Source: a bacterium (GTDB lineage Bacteria; BMS3Abin14). From it: DNA of 8,505 nucleotides. The notes below the pieces were generated by a model. It was not told the DNA's origin. It did no database searches and saw nothing but the letters and a program-made list of their open reading frames with translations. Location: positions 1-8,505 of the forward strand of contig JALHUC010000609.1 in NCBI GenBank assembly GCA_022865845.1, given 5' to 3'. The position numbers and the translations under genes were made by a program. Numbering within the stretch: the first letter of the stretch is position 1; the number at the start of each line of letters is the position of its first letter. Below, piece after piece: positions 1 to 5,865 of the stretch.

Positions 1-29
1 GCATGGTAAGCGTAGCGGGCTCTGTGAGA

Positions 30-827
30 TCAACTGGGCCACAGGAACTTGAGCATGAACTGCACCTGGGTCTCAGCGGCGCCGTCGGGATGAACGCCGT
101 TGTTGTACCAGGACAGCTGCGCCTGGATCGGCTGATCGCCGAAACGGGTGATCTTGGAGACGTTCAGGCCCCAGGGAATAGTCCACTGGTTACCTGAATC
201 GGCCTCCCAGTTGGCGGTAATGGTCGGCCCAGTGCCGATCGTCCATGCGCGACCGAGGCCACGGTTGATGAAGTACTGAGCTGTCAATTGGTTGGTATCA
301 GGCCGATCTGCATCCCCGGCCACAGACCAGATGTTATTGAGCATGAGCCCGAAGGTCCATTGGCCGGGCTGGATCAGAAGGATCCCGCCTGGACCAACCC
401 CGAACTTGCCGGAACCCAGTTCGTCGGGGTTTGACGCAGTGGGGAGGTTGAACATGGGTCCGAGGCCCCAGGTGACGAAGGTGGGTTTGGCCGGCACCCA
501 ATAGAGCTGCAGCTGGGTGTCACCGAGGCCGAATGCCGAATCGGTTCCGCCTTGGGGTACATCCAGGACAGGGACGATGGCACGCATGATGACGTTGACC
601 GTCTCGAACCCAAAGGGGATAACCGGCTGCAGGTTGAGATTGAAAAGGGTTTGATCATCCGGACCCACTCCGTTGTTCCAGTTAAACTGCATGGGGAAGC
701 TGACCATATTCGCAATAGGGTTGTTGGCTGCGGCTCCCAGTCCTTCTCCGGCCTGGGCCGGGACCGCACCGCTCAGGGCGATACACAGACAGGCTGCCAC
801 CGTCAGAATCCGTGAAAAGAATTTCAT
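30..827 (-). CDS. Outer-membrane beta-barrel protein, MetA-pathway/'neuromedin U'-like transporter family
   Basis: The 265-aa product starts at MKFFSRIL, behind AAGGAGG six bases upstream (831-840); an upstream in-frame start at 902 has no such site. Residues 1-26 form a signal peptide (basic MKFFSR, hydrophobic core, AQA before Gly27). The mature part is rich in alternating hydrophobic and polar strands with Gly, Asn, Trp and Pro turns (LQPVIPFG, FGLGDTQLQLYW, KFGVGPGG, ITANWEADSG) and ends in an amphipathic strand, QFMLKFLWPS. From memory this matches a proteobacterial family usually annotated as transporter, phenol-degradation MetA-like, or mistakenly 'neuromedin U'. It should sit in the outer membrane as a channel; the substrate is unknown. 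VAAC at residues 10-13 resembles a lipobox, but the hydrophobic stretch before it is too short, so signal peptidase I cleavage is favoured. The gene stands alone, with no same-strand neighbour in view. Confidence 0.85.
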   Translation of the reverse strand: MKFFSRILTVAACLCIALSGAVPAQAGEGLGAAANNPIANMVSFPMQFNWNNGVGPDDQTLFNLNLQPVIPFGFETVNVIMRAIVPVLDVPQGGTDSAFGLGDTQLQLYWVPAKPTFVTWGLGPMFNLPTASNPDELGSGKFGVGPGGILLIQPGQWTFGLMLNNIWSVAGDADRPDTNQLTAQYFINRGLGRAWTIGTGPTITANWEADSGNQWTIPWGLNVSKITRFGDQPIQAQLSWYNNGVHPDGAAETQVQFMLKFLWPS

Positions 828-935
828 TTTCTGCCTCCTTTTAATGAGATCTCGAACAATCTGCGCCTGCAAACAGAAGTATATGCGGCGCCAAAAAATC
901 ATCTCCGTTGACTATCTGGATCCAAGTATGGCCTA

Positions 936-952
936 TTGGCAGGGATGTGGCA
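936..952 (+). promoter_or_regulatory. Possible sigma54 promoter pointing into the gene-free region
   Basis: TTGGCAGGGATGTGGCA has GG at 938-939 and GC at 950-951, the strict 10-base spacing, plus the CA after GG and the A after GC of the consensus TGGCACG-N4-TTGCA. It faces away from the barrel gene and no open reading frame follows for over 200 bases, so it may be chance, serve a small RNA, or be a relic. Confidence 0.25.
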
Positions 953-981
953 TACCCCATTATGGGGTAAAAATGGGGTAA
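953..981. promoter_or_regulatory. Perfect palindrome plus third half-site; likely operator upstream of the barrel gene
   Basis: TACCCCATTATGGGGTA (953-969) is a perfect 8+1+8 inverted repeat. The right half-site recurs as ATGGGGTA at 973-980, eleven bases, or one helical turn, after its first copy at 962-969. Three half-sites on one DNA face about 130 bp upstream of the barrel start suggest a dimeric regulator site. No regulator in this window can be tied to it. Confidence 0.45.
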
Positions 982-1020
982 TAGTAGATATTGAGGCGGC
1001 GGGTTGGGGTCTCGGGGTAG

Positions 1021-1060
1021 GAACTTCCGTCTTCTCCTAAGGCTGCGACGTGACAAGCGG
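1021..1060 (+). repeat. Dispersed imperfect repeat 'aacttccgtcttc', copy 1
   Basis: Begins GAACTTCCGTCTTC and continues to GCGACGTGACAAGCGG. Related copies lie at 1333-1377 and 1915-1960, all on the plus strand. The pattern GTCTTC...GCTNCGAC can form an imperfect hairpin. No coding capacity is visible. Confidence 0.6.
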
Positions 1061-1095
1061 ATTCTCAGGTTTTATCCATCCAAGATCCAGGATCT

Positions 1096-1118
1096 ACCCT
1101 GTGAAACCCTGTGTACCC
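1096..1118 (+). repeat. 23-bp direct repeat, copy 1 (other copy 1436-1458)
   Basis: ACCCTGTGAAACCCTGTG here corresponds to ACCCTGCGAAACCCTGCG at 1436. Each copy is itself two internal units (ACCCTGYG twice with a short joint). Found in the gene-free block. Confidence 0.55.
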
Positions 1119-1192
1119 TTCTATGAGTAGGCCGGTCCTGTCAACGGGAACTTATCGGGGTCAGGGGGTGAATCATGGTGTGTCTGACCCGT

Positions 1193-1300
1193 TCAGTTGG
1201 TTTTGCTGGTGATCTTGCTGATGGTAGTTCCGTGTAATCCCAGGTGGGCTGCTATTTCTGATTGCGTATGAGCATAAAGCTTGAAAACCTCGAAGATGAT
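1193..1300 (-). pseudogene. Remnant of a C-terminal helix-turn-helix, like REP-associated (IS200-type) transposases
   Basis: On the minus strand, 35 codons followed by a stop at 1193-1195 read IIFEVFKLYAHTQSE then IAAHLGLHGTTISKI. This is a clear helix-turn-helix, with the pattern E-I-A-x-H-L-G-[IL]-H-x-[ST]-[TV]-S-[KR]-[IM] typical of the tails of Y1 transposases of the REP-associated group. An in-frame TGA (1301-1303) interrupts the frame upstream, and neither a start nor the catalytic HUH or tyrosine motifs are present. It is therefore a fragment. REP-like elements at 1590-1681 fit this identity. The HTH could instead come from another regulator family, since only the last 35 residues survive. 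Confidence 0.55.
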
Positions 1301-1332
1301 TCAGAGATTTAAGCCCTTCTCAGTGTCCTCAA

Positions 1333-1377
1333 TAACTTCCGTCTTCGTTTCATCTATGATGTAACTTCGCCGCGACA
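1333..1377 (+). repeat. Dispersed imperfect repeat 'aacttccgtcttc', copy 2
   Basis: Begins TAACTTCCGTCTTCG, then a diverged middle (CTATGATGT), and ends CTTCGCCGCG. It aligns along its whole length with copy 3 at 1915-1960 with small indels. It lies just upstream of the transposase-like remnant in that gene's sense. Confidence 0.5.
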
Positions 1378-1395
1378 GGCAGTGGTGAAAAAAGT

Positions 1396-1501
1396 CGCCT
1401 TTATAGCAACCGTGCCTTAACCAGAATTAAGGTTTACCCTGCGAAACCCTGCGTTAAAGCTTTGATCGCTTTCATAGCAACCGTGCCATAACCCAGAATT
1501 T
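1396..1501 (+). repeat. Pair of ~34-bp direct repeats (1396-1429 and 1467-1501)
   Basis: Both copies share ATAGCAACCGTGCC followed by TAA and CCAGAATT, with one single-base indel and a few substitutions. Start-to-start distance is 71 bp. One copy of the ACCCTG repeat (1436-1458) lies between them, so the whole block looks built from shuffled repeat pieces. Confidence 0.6.
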
Positions 1502-1589
1502 AACTTCTCTCTGCATTAGAGCTTGAATTGCATATTATTGGAATGCCACGTCGTATTTTACAGCGACGCCGGAAGCGATCCCAACGAGC

Positions 1590-1681
1590 GAGATTGCCGC
1601 GCCCACTGAGAGACACAGGGCTCGCAATGACATACGCTTTAGTCATCGCGAATCACGCCTGTGGCGTGGTGAAGCGATCCC
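1590..1681. repeat. Inverted pair of REP-like elements (REPIN-type doublet)
   Basis: Two REP-like units face each other. The minus-strand unit has head GTCATTGCGA (1622-1631) and tail GGCAATCTC (1590-1598). The plus-strand unit has head GTCATCGCGA (1642-1651) and tail GCGATCCC (1674-1681). The heads match at 9 of 10 bases and are ten bases apart. Each unit has an internal hairpin; the clearest is CACGCC-TGT-GGCGTG at 1654-1668. A tail-only copy, GAAGCGATCCC at 1572-1582, looks like a truncated third unit. Such doublets are normally mobilised by REP-associated tyrosine transposases; a possible remnant of one lies at 1193-1300. Confidence 0.65.
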
Positions 1682-1695
1682 GGTAATTATAAGGG

Positions 1696-1788
1696 CGATG
1701 TTTAATCCAGCACAAAGTACACAAAGTGGCACGAAGGGTGTCAGAACCAAAACTATATCCTCACTTTGTTAACTTCGTGAACTTCGTG
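1696..1788. repeat. Hairpin repeat unit, copy 1
   Basis: The left arm (1696-1739, from CGATGTTTAATCCA to CACGAAGGGT) is repeated at 1833-1876 with a single mismatch over 44 bases. The right arm, GTTAACTTCGTGAACTTCGTG ending at 1788, is approximately the reverse complement of the left arm (ACAAAGT/ACGAAGT units), so each unit could fold into a long imperfect stem-loop. No coding sequence is present. Confidence 0.65.
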
Positions 1789-1832
1789 TTGAAAAATATC
1801 GCTTCTGTAGAAACCAGCTCTTTCCAAGGGTA

Positions 1833-1921
1833 CGATGTTTAATCCAACACAAAGTACACAAAGTGGCACGAAGGGTTTTGTGCAGATCCAAATCTTTAGC
1901 TTCGTTAACTTCGTGAACTTC
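1833..1921. repeat. Hairpin repeat unit, copy 2
   Basis: Same arrangement as the unit starting at 1696: a nearly identical 44-base left arm, a diverged loop, and a right arm GTTAACTTCGTGAACTTC (1904-1921). The right arm runs straight into the third copy of the 'aacttccgtcttc' repeat (from 1915), so the two repeat families are fused here. Confidence 0.65.
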
Positions 1922-1960
1922 CGTCTTCGCTTTTAGCTACGACGTGACAAGTCGCCGCGG
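1915..1960 (+). repeat. Dispersed imperfect repeat 'aacttccgtcttc', copy 3
   Basis: Begins GAACTTCCGTCTTCGC and continues through AGCTACGACGTGACAAG to TCGCCGCGG. It is the longest of the three copies and probably the least decayed. Confidence 0.6.
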
Positions 1961-2048
1961 CCTGAATGGCTGGATTCCGGGTCCTCGTTTGCTTTCACCC
2001 CCATCTCAGTCTTCCCCCCTTCGGTAAACACTTTCCCCCTCACCCCTG

Positions 2049-2071
2049 CCCTCTCCCCCCAGGGGAGAGGG
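2049..2071. repeat. Perfect 10-bp-stem hairpin CCCTCTCCCC/GGGGAGAGGG
   Basis: CCCTCTCCCC (2049-2058), loop CCA, GGGGAGAGGG (2062-2071). It sits in a pyrimidine-rich stretch of the type commonly scattered in proteobacterial genomes as a mobile palindrome. No T-run follows, so it is not a standard terminator. Its translation gives the familiar spurious PLPPGERE peptide. Confidence 0.7.
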
Positions 2072-2186
2072 AGAGTAAGGAAATGGGCTACTTCTCAATT
2101 AATTTGGCTTCTCCTTACCTTTCCATTCGAAATGTAATAAGGTGTGCCCTGTTCTGGAAACTCACCACCAAAAGACAGGAGCAGAT

Positions 2187-2765
2187 ATGGCTGGAAGAAG
2201 TGTACTCATCCTCATGGGAAGCCCAAGAAAATCAGGCAACAGCGCCGTTCTTTGTGAGCATCTCGCCACCGGCGCCATGGATGCGGGTGCTCATGTTGAA
2301 ACTTTCTACCTTAACGGTATGGACATTAACCCGTGCACAGGCTGTAACGAATGTCAGGGTGAAGATGCCAACGGCTGCGTTATCAACGATGCCATGCAGG
2401 AGATCTACGAAAAGCTGAAGGAGGCCGACTCCGTCGTCTTTTCGAGTCCCATATACTGGTTCTCTGTAACAGCCCAGCTCAAAATGGTGATCGACAGGAT
2501 CTACGCTGTTGGAGGCGGAGATAAAAACATCCTGAAGGGGAAAAGCTTCGGGGTCCTGCTGGTGTACGCCGATGCGGACCCGTTTACCTCTGGCGCCGTT
2601 AACGCCCTGCGCATGTTCCAGGATATCTCGGCATATCTGGGTACCACCATCGTCGACATGGTTTACGGTTCAGCCTATGAGGCAGGGGAGATCGCGGGAA
2701 ACCCGGAAGTTTTGAAGCAGGCATATGAACTGGGGGGGAAGCTTGGAAAAGTGTCTAGCGTCTAG
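2187..2765 (+). CDS. Iron-sulfur flavoprotein / NADPH-dependent FMN reductase-like (Isf type)
   Basis: A 192-aa flavodoxin-fold protein. The chosen start, MAGRSVLI, has AGGAG five bases upstream (2177-2181); the in-frame ATG at 2142 lacks this. Residues 5-19 (VLILMGSPRKSGNS) form beta-1 and the FMN phosphate loop. C50-x2-C53-x2-C56-x7-C64 is the compact cysteine motif that binds a [4Fe-4S] cluster in Isf proteins of anaerobes. SSPIYWFSVTAQLK (86-99) is the second FMN loop. By family knowledge it shuttles electrons between ferredoxin- or NAD(P)H-type donors and acceptors in the cytoplasm, often in oxygen or redox stress; the partner is unknown. The last codons (VSSV) and the TAG stop lie in a heptamer array from 2753, so the natural C-terminus was probably replaced by repeat-encoded residues. 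No operon partner is obvious; the next gene is 237 bp away. Confidence 0.9.
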   Translation: MAGRSVLILMGSPRKSGNSAVLCEHLATGAMDAGAHVETFYLNGMDINPCTGCNECQGEDANGCVINDAMQEIYEKLKEADSVVFSSPIYWFSVTAQLKMVIDRIYAVGGGDKNILKGKSFGVLLVYADADPFTSGAVNALRMFQDISAYLGTTIVDMVYGSAYEAGEIAGNPEVLKQAYELGGKLGKVSSV

Positions 2766-2861
2766 TGTCTGGTGTCTGGAGAAAAGCCAGAACGCAGAAC
2801 ACTCAACGCAGAGCATAGAATTAAACTTTCGACTGGGCGACTGAGCGACCTGGCGAAAGAG
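2753..2861 (+). repeat. Three consecutive short-period tandem arrays (7-, 7- and 8-nt units)
   Basis: Array 1 (2753-2780) has four heptamers GTCTAGC, GTCTAGT, GTCTGGT, GTCTGGA. Array 2 (2788-2822) has five degenerate heptamers CAGAACG, CAGAACA, CTCAACG, CAGAGCA, TAGAATT. Array 3 (2830-2861) has four octamers CGACTGGG, CGACTGAG, CGACCTGG, CGAAAGAG. Short linkers separate them. Array 1 overlaps the end of the flavoprotein gene. The rest of the gap to 3002 shows only GGTCCAGGACC (2930-2940), a small palindrome, and the ribosome binding site of the next gene. Confidence 0.75.
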
Positions 2862-3002
2862 CAAGATCAAAAAAAAATCGCTTTTCATCTGGTGGCTTGT
2901 TTGGCTATCCGGAGTTGTATCCTGAACCCGGTCCAGGACCAGAACTTACTTACCTACCTGCTAACACCAACATCTGCTAATGGAACTCGAGGACAATTAT
3001 TC

Positions 3003-3665
3003 ATGCTTTTTTTCAAAAACAGCGTAAAAGTGCCTCATTATCTCGAGGAACGGATCAAGGAGATATTGGCTGACAAAGGAACCTTCACACTGGAGGGCTT
3101 TTTCGATGAGTACCAGGAGATGATCCAAATCGCCGGCAGCGGCGAAACTGAAAAGAAAAACGGTGAACAGAATGTCACATTGCCGGACCGTAATCTCTTT
3201 TTAAACCGCTTCATAGGGACGCTGCTTTGGCTCATTAAATACAGAACCCTAAGCACAGCTAAAAACAATCCACGCAAGCTCGCCTTCCTGGACCTGCGCT
3301 TCGATATCGAGACACCCAAGATCGTGGACAAACTTTTTGAACACTACGACACGGGCATCATAAAGGAGTCATACGACGCCATGGATATCGGGTGCAAGAA
3401 AGTCTTTACGGGCGAACTGCAGAAGGTCAAAAGACCGCGCTTCCTGATTTCCCCCCTCTGGGCAGAAAACCCCGAACCCCCTCCTCTTCGGGTCGCTGCG
3501 CGAATCTTCATCAACGACCTGGATCACGAAACCTCAAGGAAACTGCAGGAGATCAGGAGCGACAGCAGGTTAGAAATTCTAATGGAAGAACGTTTCAGGG
3601 AGCTTACACAGAGCACGGCAGATTTCTGCCGCGAGATAAATTTCGTATGGTTATTCAACAGGTAG
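3003..3665 (+). CDS. Hypothetical protein, 220 aa, unrecognised
   Basis: I do not recognise this family. The chosen start is MLFFKNSV at 3003, with CGAGGA nine bases upstream; the frame stays open back to 2772, but that part is tandem-repeat DNA and unlikely to be coding. The product is soluble-looking and mostly charged: a possible amphipathic N-terminal helix (VPHYLEERIKEILA, 10-23), a polar linker (GSGETEKKNGEQN, 45-57), a hydrophobic stretch FIGTLLWLI (70-78) too short for a membrane span, a Pro-rich turn (NPEPPPLR, 156-163), and a helical C-terminal part rich in Arg and Glu (residues 175-210). There is no signal peptide or catalytic motif. Its codon use looks like that of the neighbouring genes. 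It follows the flavoprotein on the same strand and could be cotranscribed, though the 237-bp repeat-filled gap weakens that. A perfect heptamer array begins 68 bp after its stop. Confidence 0.7.
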   Translation: MLFFKNSVKVPHYLEERIKEILADKGTFTLEGFFDEYQEMIQIAGSGETEKKNGEQNVTLPDRNLFLNRFIGTLLWLIKYRTLSTAKNNPRKLAFLDLRFDIETPKIVDKLFEHYDTGIIKESYDAMDIGCKKVFTGELQKVKRPRFLISPLWAENPEPPPLRVAARIFINDLDHETSRKLQEIRSDSRLEILMEERFRELTQSTADFCREINFVWLFNR

Positions 3666-3733
3666 GGTTAAATACAGTTCCTGGTTCCCCTGTCTGCTGT
3701 AGCCTCCTGTCCGCCATAGCCCATGGACAGTAA

Positions 3734-3803
3734 TAGGTACTAGGTACTAGGTACTAGGTACTAGATACTGGGTACTGGGTACTGGGTACTGGGTACTGGG
3801 TAC
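3734..3803 (+). repeat. Perfectly phased 10 x 7-bp tandem array
   Basis: Ten heptamers without a gap: four TAGGTAC, one TAGATAC, five TGGGTAC. The ordered change from TAGG- to TGGG- halves shows spread of a point change by slippage or unequal crossing-over. It fills the space between the convergent ends of the hypothetical gene (3665) and the radical SAM gene (3814). GTAC inside each unit is self-complementary. It is not a CRISPR: there are no spacers. Confidence 0.95.
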
Positions 3804-3813
3804 TGATTCTTCC

Positions 3814-5529
3814 TTACGCCCCCTTTCCTGTCAGCAGAAGACGCAGCAGGTTCACCAGCTGCACCGGCATTATGCTCACCGGCATATTGAGCTCTTCCTT
3901 CTGACACATGGACCCTCCGTTGCTTCGCCTCATGACCTTTCTCAGGGCAGCGGCGCTTTTTTTGCGTTCCACGAAGGGCAGGGATTTGAGGAGATTGAAT
4001 TTTTTCATAAGATCTTTCTCCAGTCGCGCCCTCCGGATAACTGCGTTGGTTCTTTTCTTGCTGAAAAGCCCCTGCTCCCCCTTGAGGAGGGAAAGTCCAA
4101 TAGCTGAATCATAAGTAGCCTGGGCTATGGTATCCCTGTCCATCCACTGTGTCTCGTAATTGAGCATATCGGTCCAGGTGTGCGCCAGCATGGCTTTTCT
4201 GTGATCCTCCAGGGATCGGAAGCGCAGACGGTAGCCGTGTTCATCCGGGGATTCGAAAACGTCGCTTCCCGGATCTACAAAGGGTGCGAGGGGGGAGATA
4301 AAGGGCACGAGACGCATCCCCGAACCGTGCTCCGCTATGAGATCCCGGCAGTAATCCACCGTCCCAAGAGCGGAGTTGTAATCCTGCCCGGGAAGGCCTG
4401 TCATGAAGAACAGGTCCAGACGGCGGCATCCAGTGATACGGGCATCTTCCACAAACTGTTCAAGGGCTGCATTGTCAAAGGGGCGGCCGAAGCTCCGCCG
4501 GACCTGTTCATCGTGGCTTTCGGGGGAGATCTCCACATTGAAACGAGGGAAGGTGGACGCCAATTCATCCAGCACATCTCGACCGGGAGGCAAAAAGAAC
4601 TCCACCATGACTTCGTTCTTGATGCGAAGTTTCCTGAGGGCGTTCATCATCTCCGAAAACCGTTCCCATCCCCCCTGCATGCAATCCCCCAGAAAAAATA
4701 TTGGTCCACGCATGTATTTGATGATAGAGGCGACTTCTTTTGCCAGAACCTCATGGTCCTTGTAGGCCACCTGGCTCCGGTTGACAACCCGCTTCATGGC
4801 CGAGGCCGACCCTCCGCAAGTAATGCAGCTGTGGATGCACCCCTTACAGGTAAGCACCGCGGTAATGGGGTAGAAAAACCATTTTTTAAAGGGGAAGTAG
4901 CTGGTCAGATCCCAGTAGCGATGGACCTGCCGGATCATGTGCGGATAGTTCAAGGGGAAAGGATTAAGGGAATTGGGAACCAGATCGATAGTTCCTTCCA
5001 CCACCTGGTCCGAGCGGCGATAAGACAGGTTGGGCACCTCTGAAACATCCCCCCCTCCCTTCAGAACCTTCAGGAGTTCTGCAAGCGGCTCCTCGGCGCA
5101 ATCTCCCCGGATCACATAGTCGACCTCCTTGTAGTTCTCAAGGATCTCACGGTGAAAATAGGAAGCGGAGAGACCTCCAAGGACGATGGGGATCTCCGGG
5201 TGAATGTGCTTGAGGAGTTTCGCTACTTCTATTACACCCTGTACGTGGGGGAGCCAGTGGAGGTCCAGCCCGAAAAGTACCGGTTTGAACTTTCTCAGGC
5301 AGGATTCAGGATCAAAATTCCTGCTGCGGAGCATCTTGACCGCCAGATTCAGAATCCTCACCTCGTAACCGAGGTTGTCCAGATAGTTAGACAGGGTGGC
5401 GAAACCGACAGGGTACATCTCGAACACCGGCGTGGACGGGATCACATCCGAGATCGGCCCGTAAAGGGTCGATCTATCGCGAAAATCAAAGACAGACGGA
5501 GCGTGGATGAGAACCAGGTCGGATCCCAT
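3814..5529 (-). CDS. B12-binding domain / radical SAM domain protein (Ta0216-like)
   Basis: A 571-aa cytoplasmic enzyme. I chose the start MGSDLVLIHAP at 5529 because AAAGGA lies about six bases upstream; the longer form from 5592 adds 21 residues with no clear ribosome site. Residues 4-165 form a Rossmann-like cobalamin-binding domain (DLVLIHAP, VGFATLSNYLDNLGYEVRIL, IVLGGLSASYF, VIRGDCAEEPLAELL), though a clear DxHxxG cobalt-ligand motif is missing. The radical SAM core follows, with cysteines C231-x3-C235-x2-C238 (C-IHS-C-IT-C) for the [4Fe-4S] cluster, an extra Cys at 228, the strand VEISPESH (332-339) and TGLPGQ (377-382). The basic C-terminal tail (about 480-571) is unassigned. Overall order resembles the TIGR04190/Ta0216 family, recalled from memory; substrate unknown. 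The sigma54 activator lies 336 bp upstream on the same strand, with two copies of its putative binding palindrome between. Confidence 0.88.
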   Translation of the reverse strand: MGSDLVLIHAPSVFDFRDRSTLYGPISDVIPSTPVFEMYPVGFATLSNYLDNLGYEVRILNLAVKMLRSRNFDPESCLRKFKPVLFGLDLHWLPHVQGVIEVAKLLKHIHPEIPIVLGGLSASYFHREILENYKEVDYVIRGDCAEEPLAELLKVLKGGGDVSEVPNLSYRRSDQVVEGTIDLVPNSLNPFPLNYPHMIRQVHRYWDLTSYFPFKKWFFYPITAVLTCKGCIHSCITCGGSASAMKRVVNRSQVAYKDHEVLAKEVASIIKYMRGPIFFLGDCMQGGWERFSEMMNALRKLRIKNEVMVEFFLPPGRDVLDELASTFPRFNVEISPESHDEQVRRSFGRPFDNAALEQFVEDARITGCRRLDLFFMTGLPGQDYNSALGTVDYCRDLIAEHGSGMRLVPFISPLAPFVDPGSDVFESPDEHGYRLRFRSLEDHRKAMLAHTWTDMLNYETQWMDRDTIAQATYDSAIGLSLLKGEQGLFSKKRTNAVIRRARLEKDLMKKFNLLKSLPFVERKKSAAALRKVMRRSNGGSMCQKEELNMPVSIMPVQLVNLLRLLLTGKGA

Positions 5530-5812
5530 GGATTTCCTTTCGGGTGCGCCCGAAAATGGCCGCTGACAGGGCAGGTCTTTGTTCCGGGCCATTTAAAGTA
5601 CCTTGCGAATTTTAATACATCATAATTGGTCTAATGGCCTGACAAATATTAAATTCTCCCCTTTTTTACGGCTCTGATATCCAGCCCGCGCTCCCTTGAG
5701 CGATGCAGGTCTGGGGGAAACACCAGGAAGGGGAAAGCTTTTTAAAGAAAGGTTTTCAGGTAGTTTTAGGAAAATCGGGAACGGTGCGGTTCCATGGAGT
5801 GTCCGATCTGTG

Positions 5813-5857
5813 GTGCAAATTGCAACGAAACCCTCCCTCTGTGGTTGCATAATGCAA
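5813..5857. promoter_or_regulatory. Tandem 13-bp palindromes, putative sigma54-activator binding sites
   Basis: GTGCAAATTGCAA (5813-5825) and TTGCATAATGCAA (5845-5857, extended to a perfect 7+1+7 palindrome at 5844-5858) share the form TTGCAWAWTGCAA with the site at 7287-7299. Centres are 32 bp apart, about three helical turns, as expected for paired dimers on one face. The rest of the 336-bp gap ahead of the radical SAM gene shows no GG-N10-GC promoter on the minus strand and no IHF match. A weak TTGTCA (complement of 5640-5645) and TATGAT (complement of 5619-5624) have a poor 15-base spacing. Target promoter unresolved. Confidence 0.6.
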
Positions 5858-5865
5858 CGGCTCCT

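Noticed and set aside
1966..2418. 150-aa open frame on the plus strand
   Set aside because: Its first part translates the dispersed CCCTCTCCCC hairpin (the common spurious PLPPGERE peptide) and the rest runs out of frame through the flavoprotein gene.
3706..3729. CTGTCC...GGACAG hairpin after the hypothetical gene
   Set aside because: Six-bp stem with a long loop and no T-run, so not a convincing terminator.
3734..3803. Possible CRISPR array
   Set aside because: Units are 7 bp, directly adjacent, with no spacers and no cas genes.
4180..5043. 287-aa open frame antisense to the radical SAM gene
   Set aside because: Shadow frame of a gene with clear conserved motifs; no protein-like domain features.
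5619..5645. TTGTCA/TATGAT pair as a sigma70 promoter for the radical SAM gene
   Set aside because: Spacing of 15 bases is poor and nothing else supports it.
5620..5850. 76-aa open frame on the minus strand between activator and radical SAM genes
   Set aside because: No ribosome site, no recognisable domain, and it begins within the regulatory palindrome.
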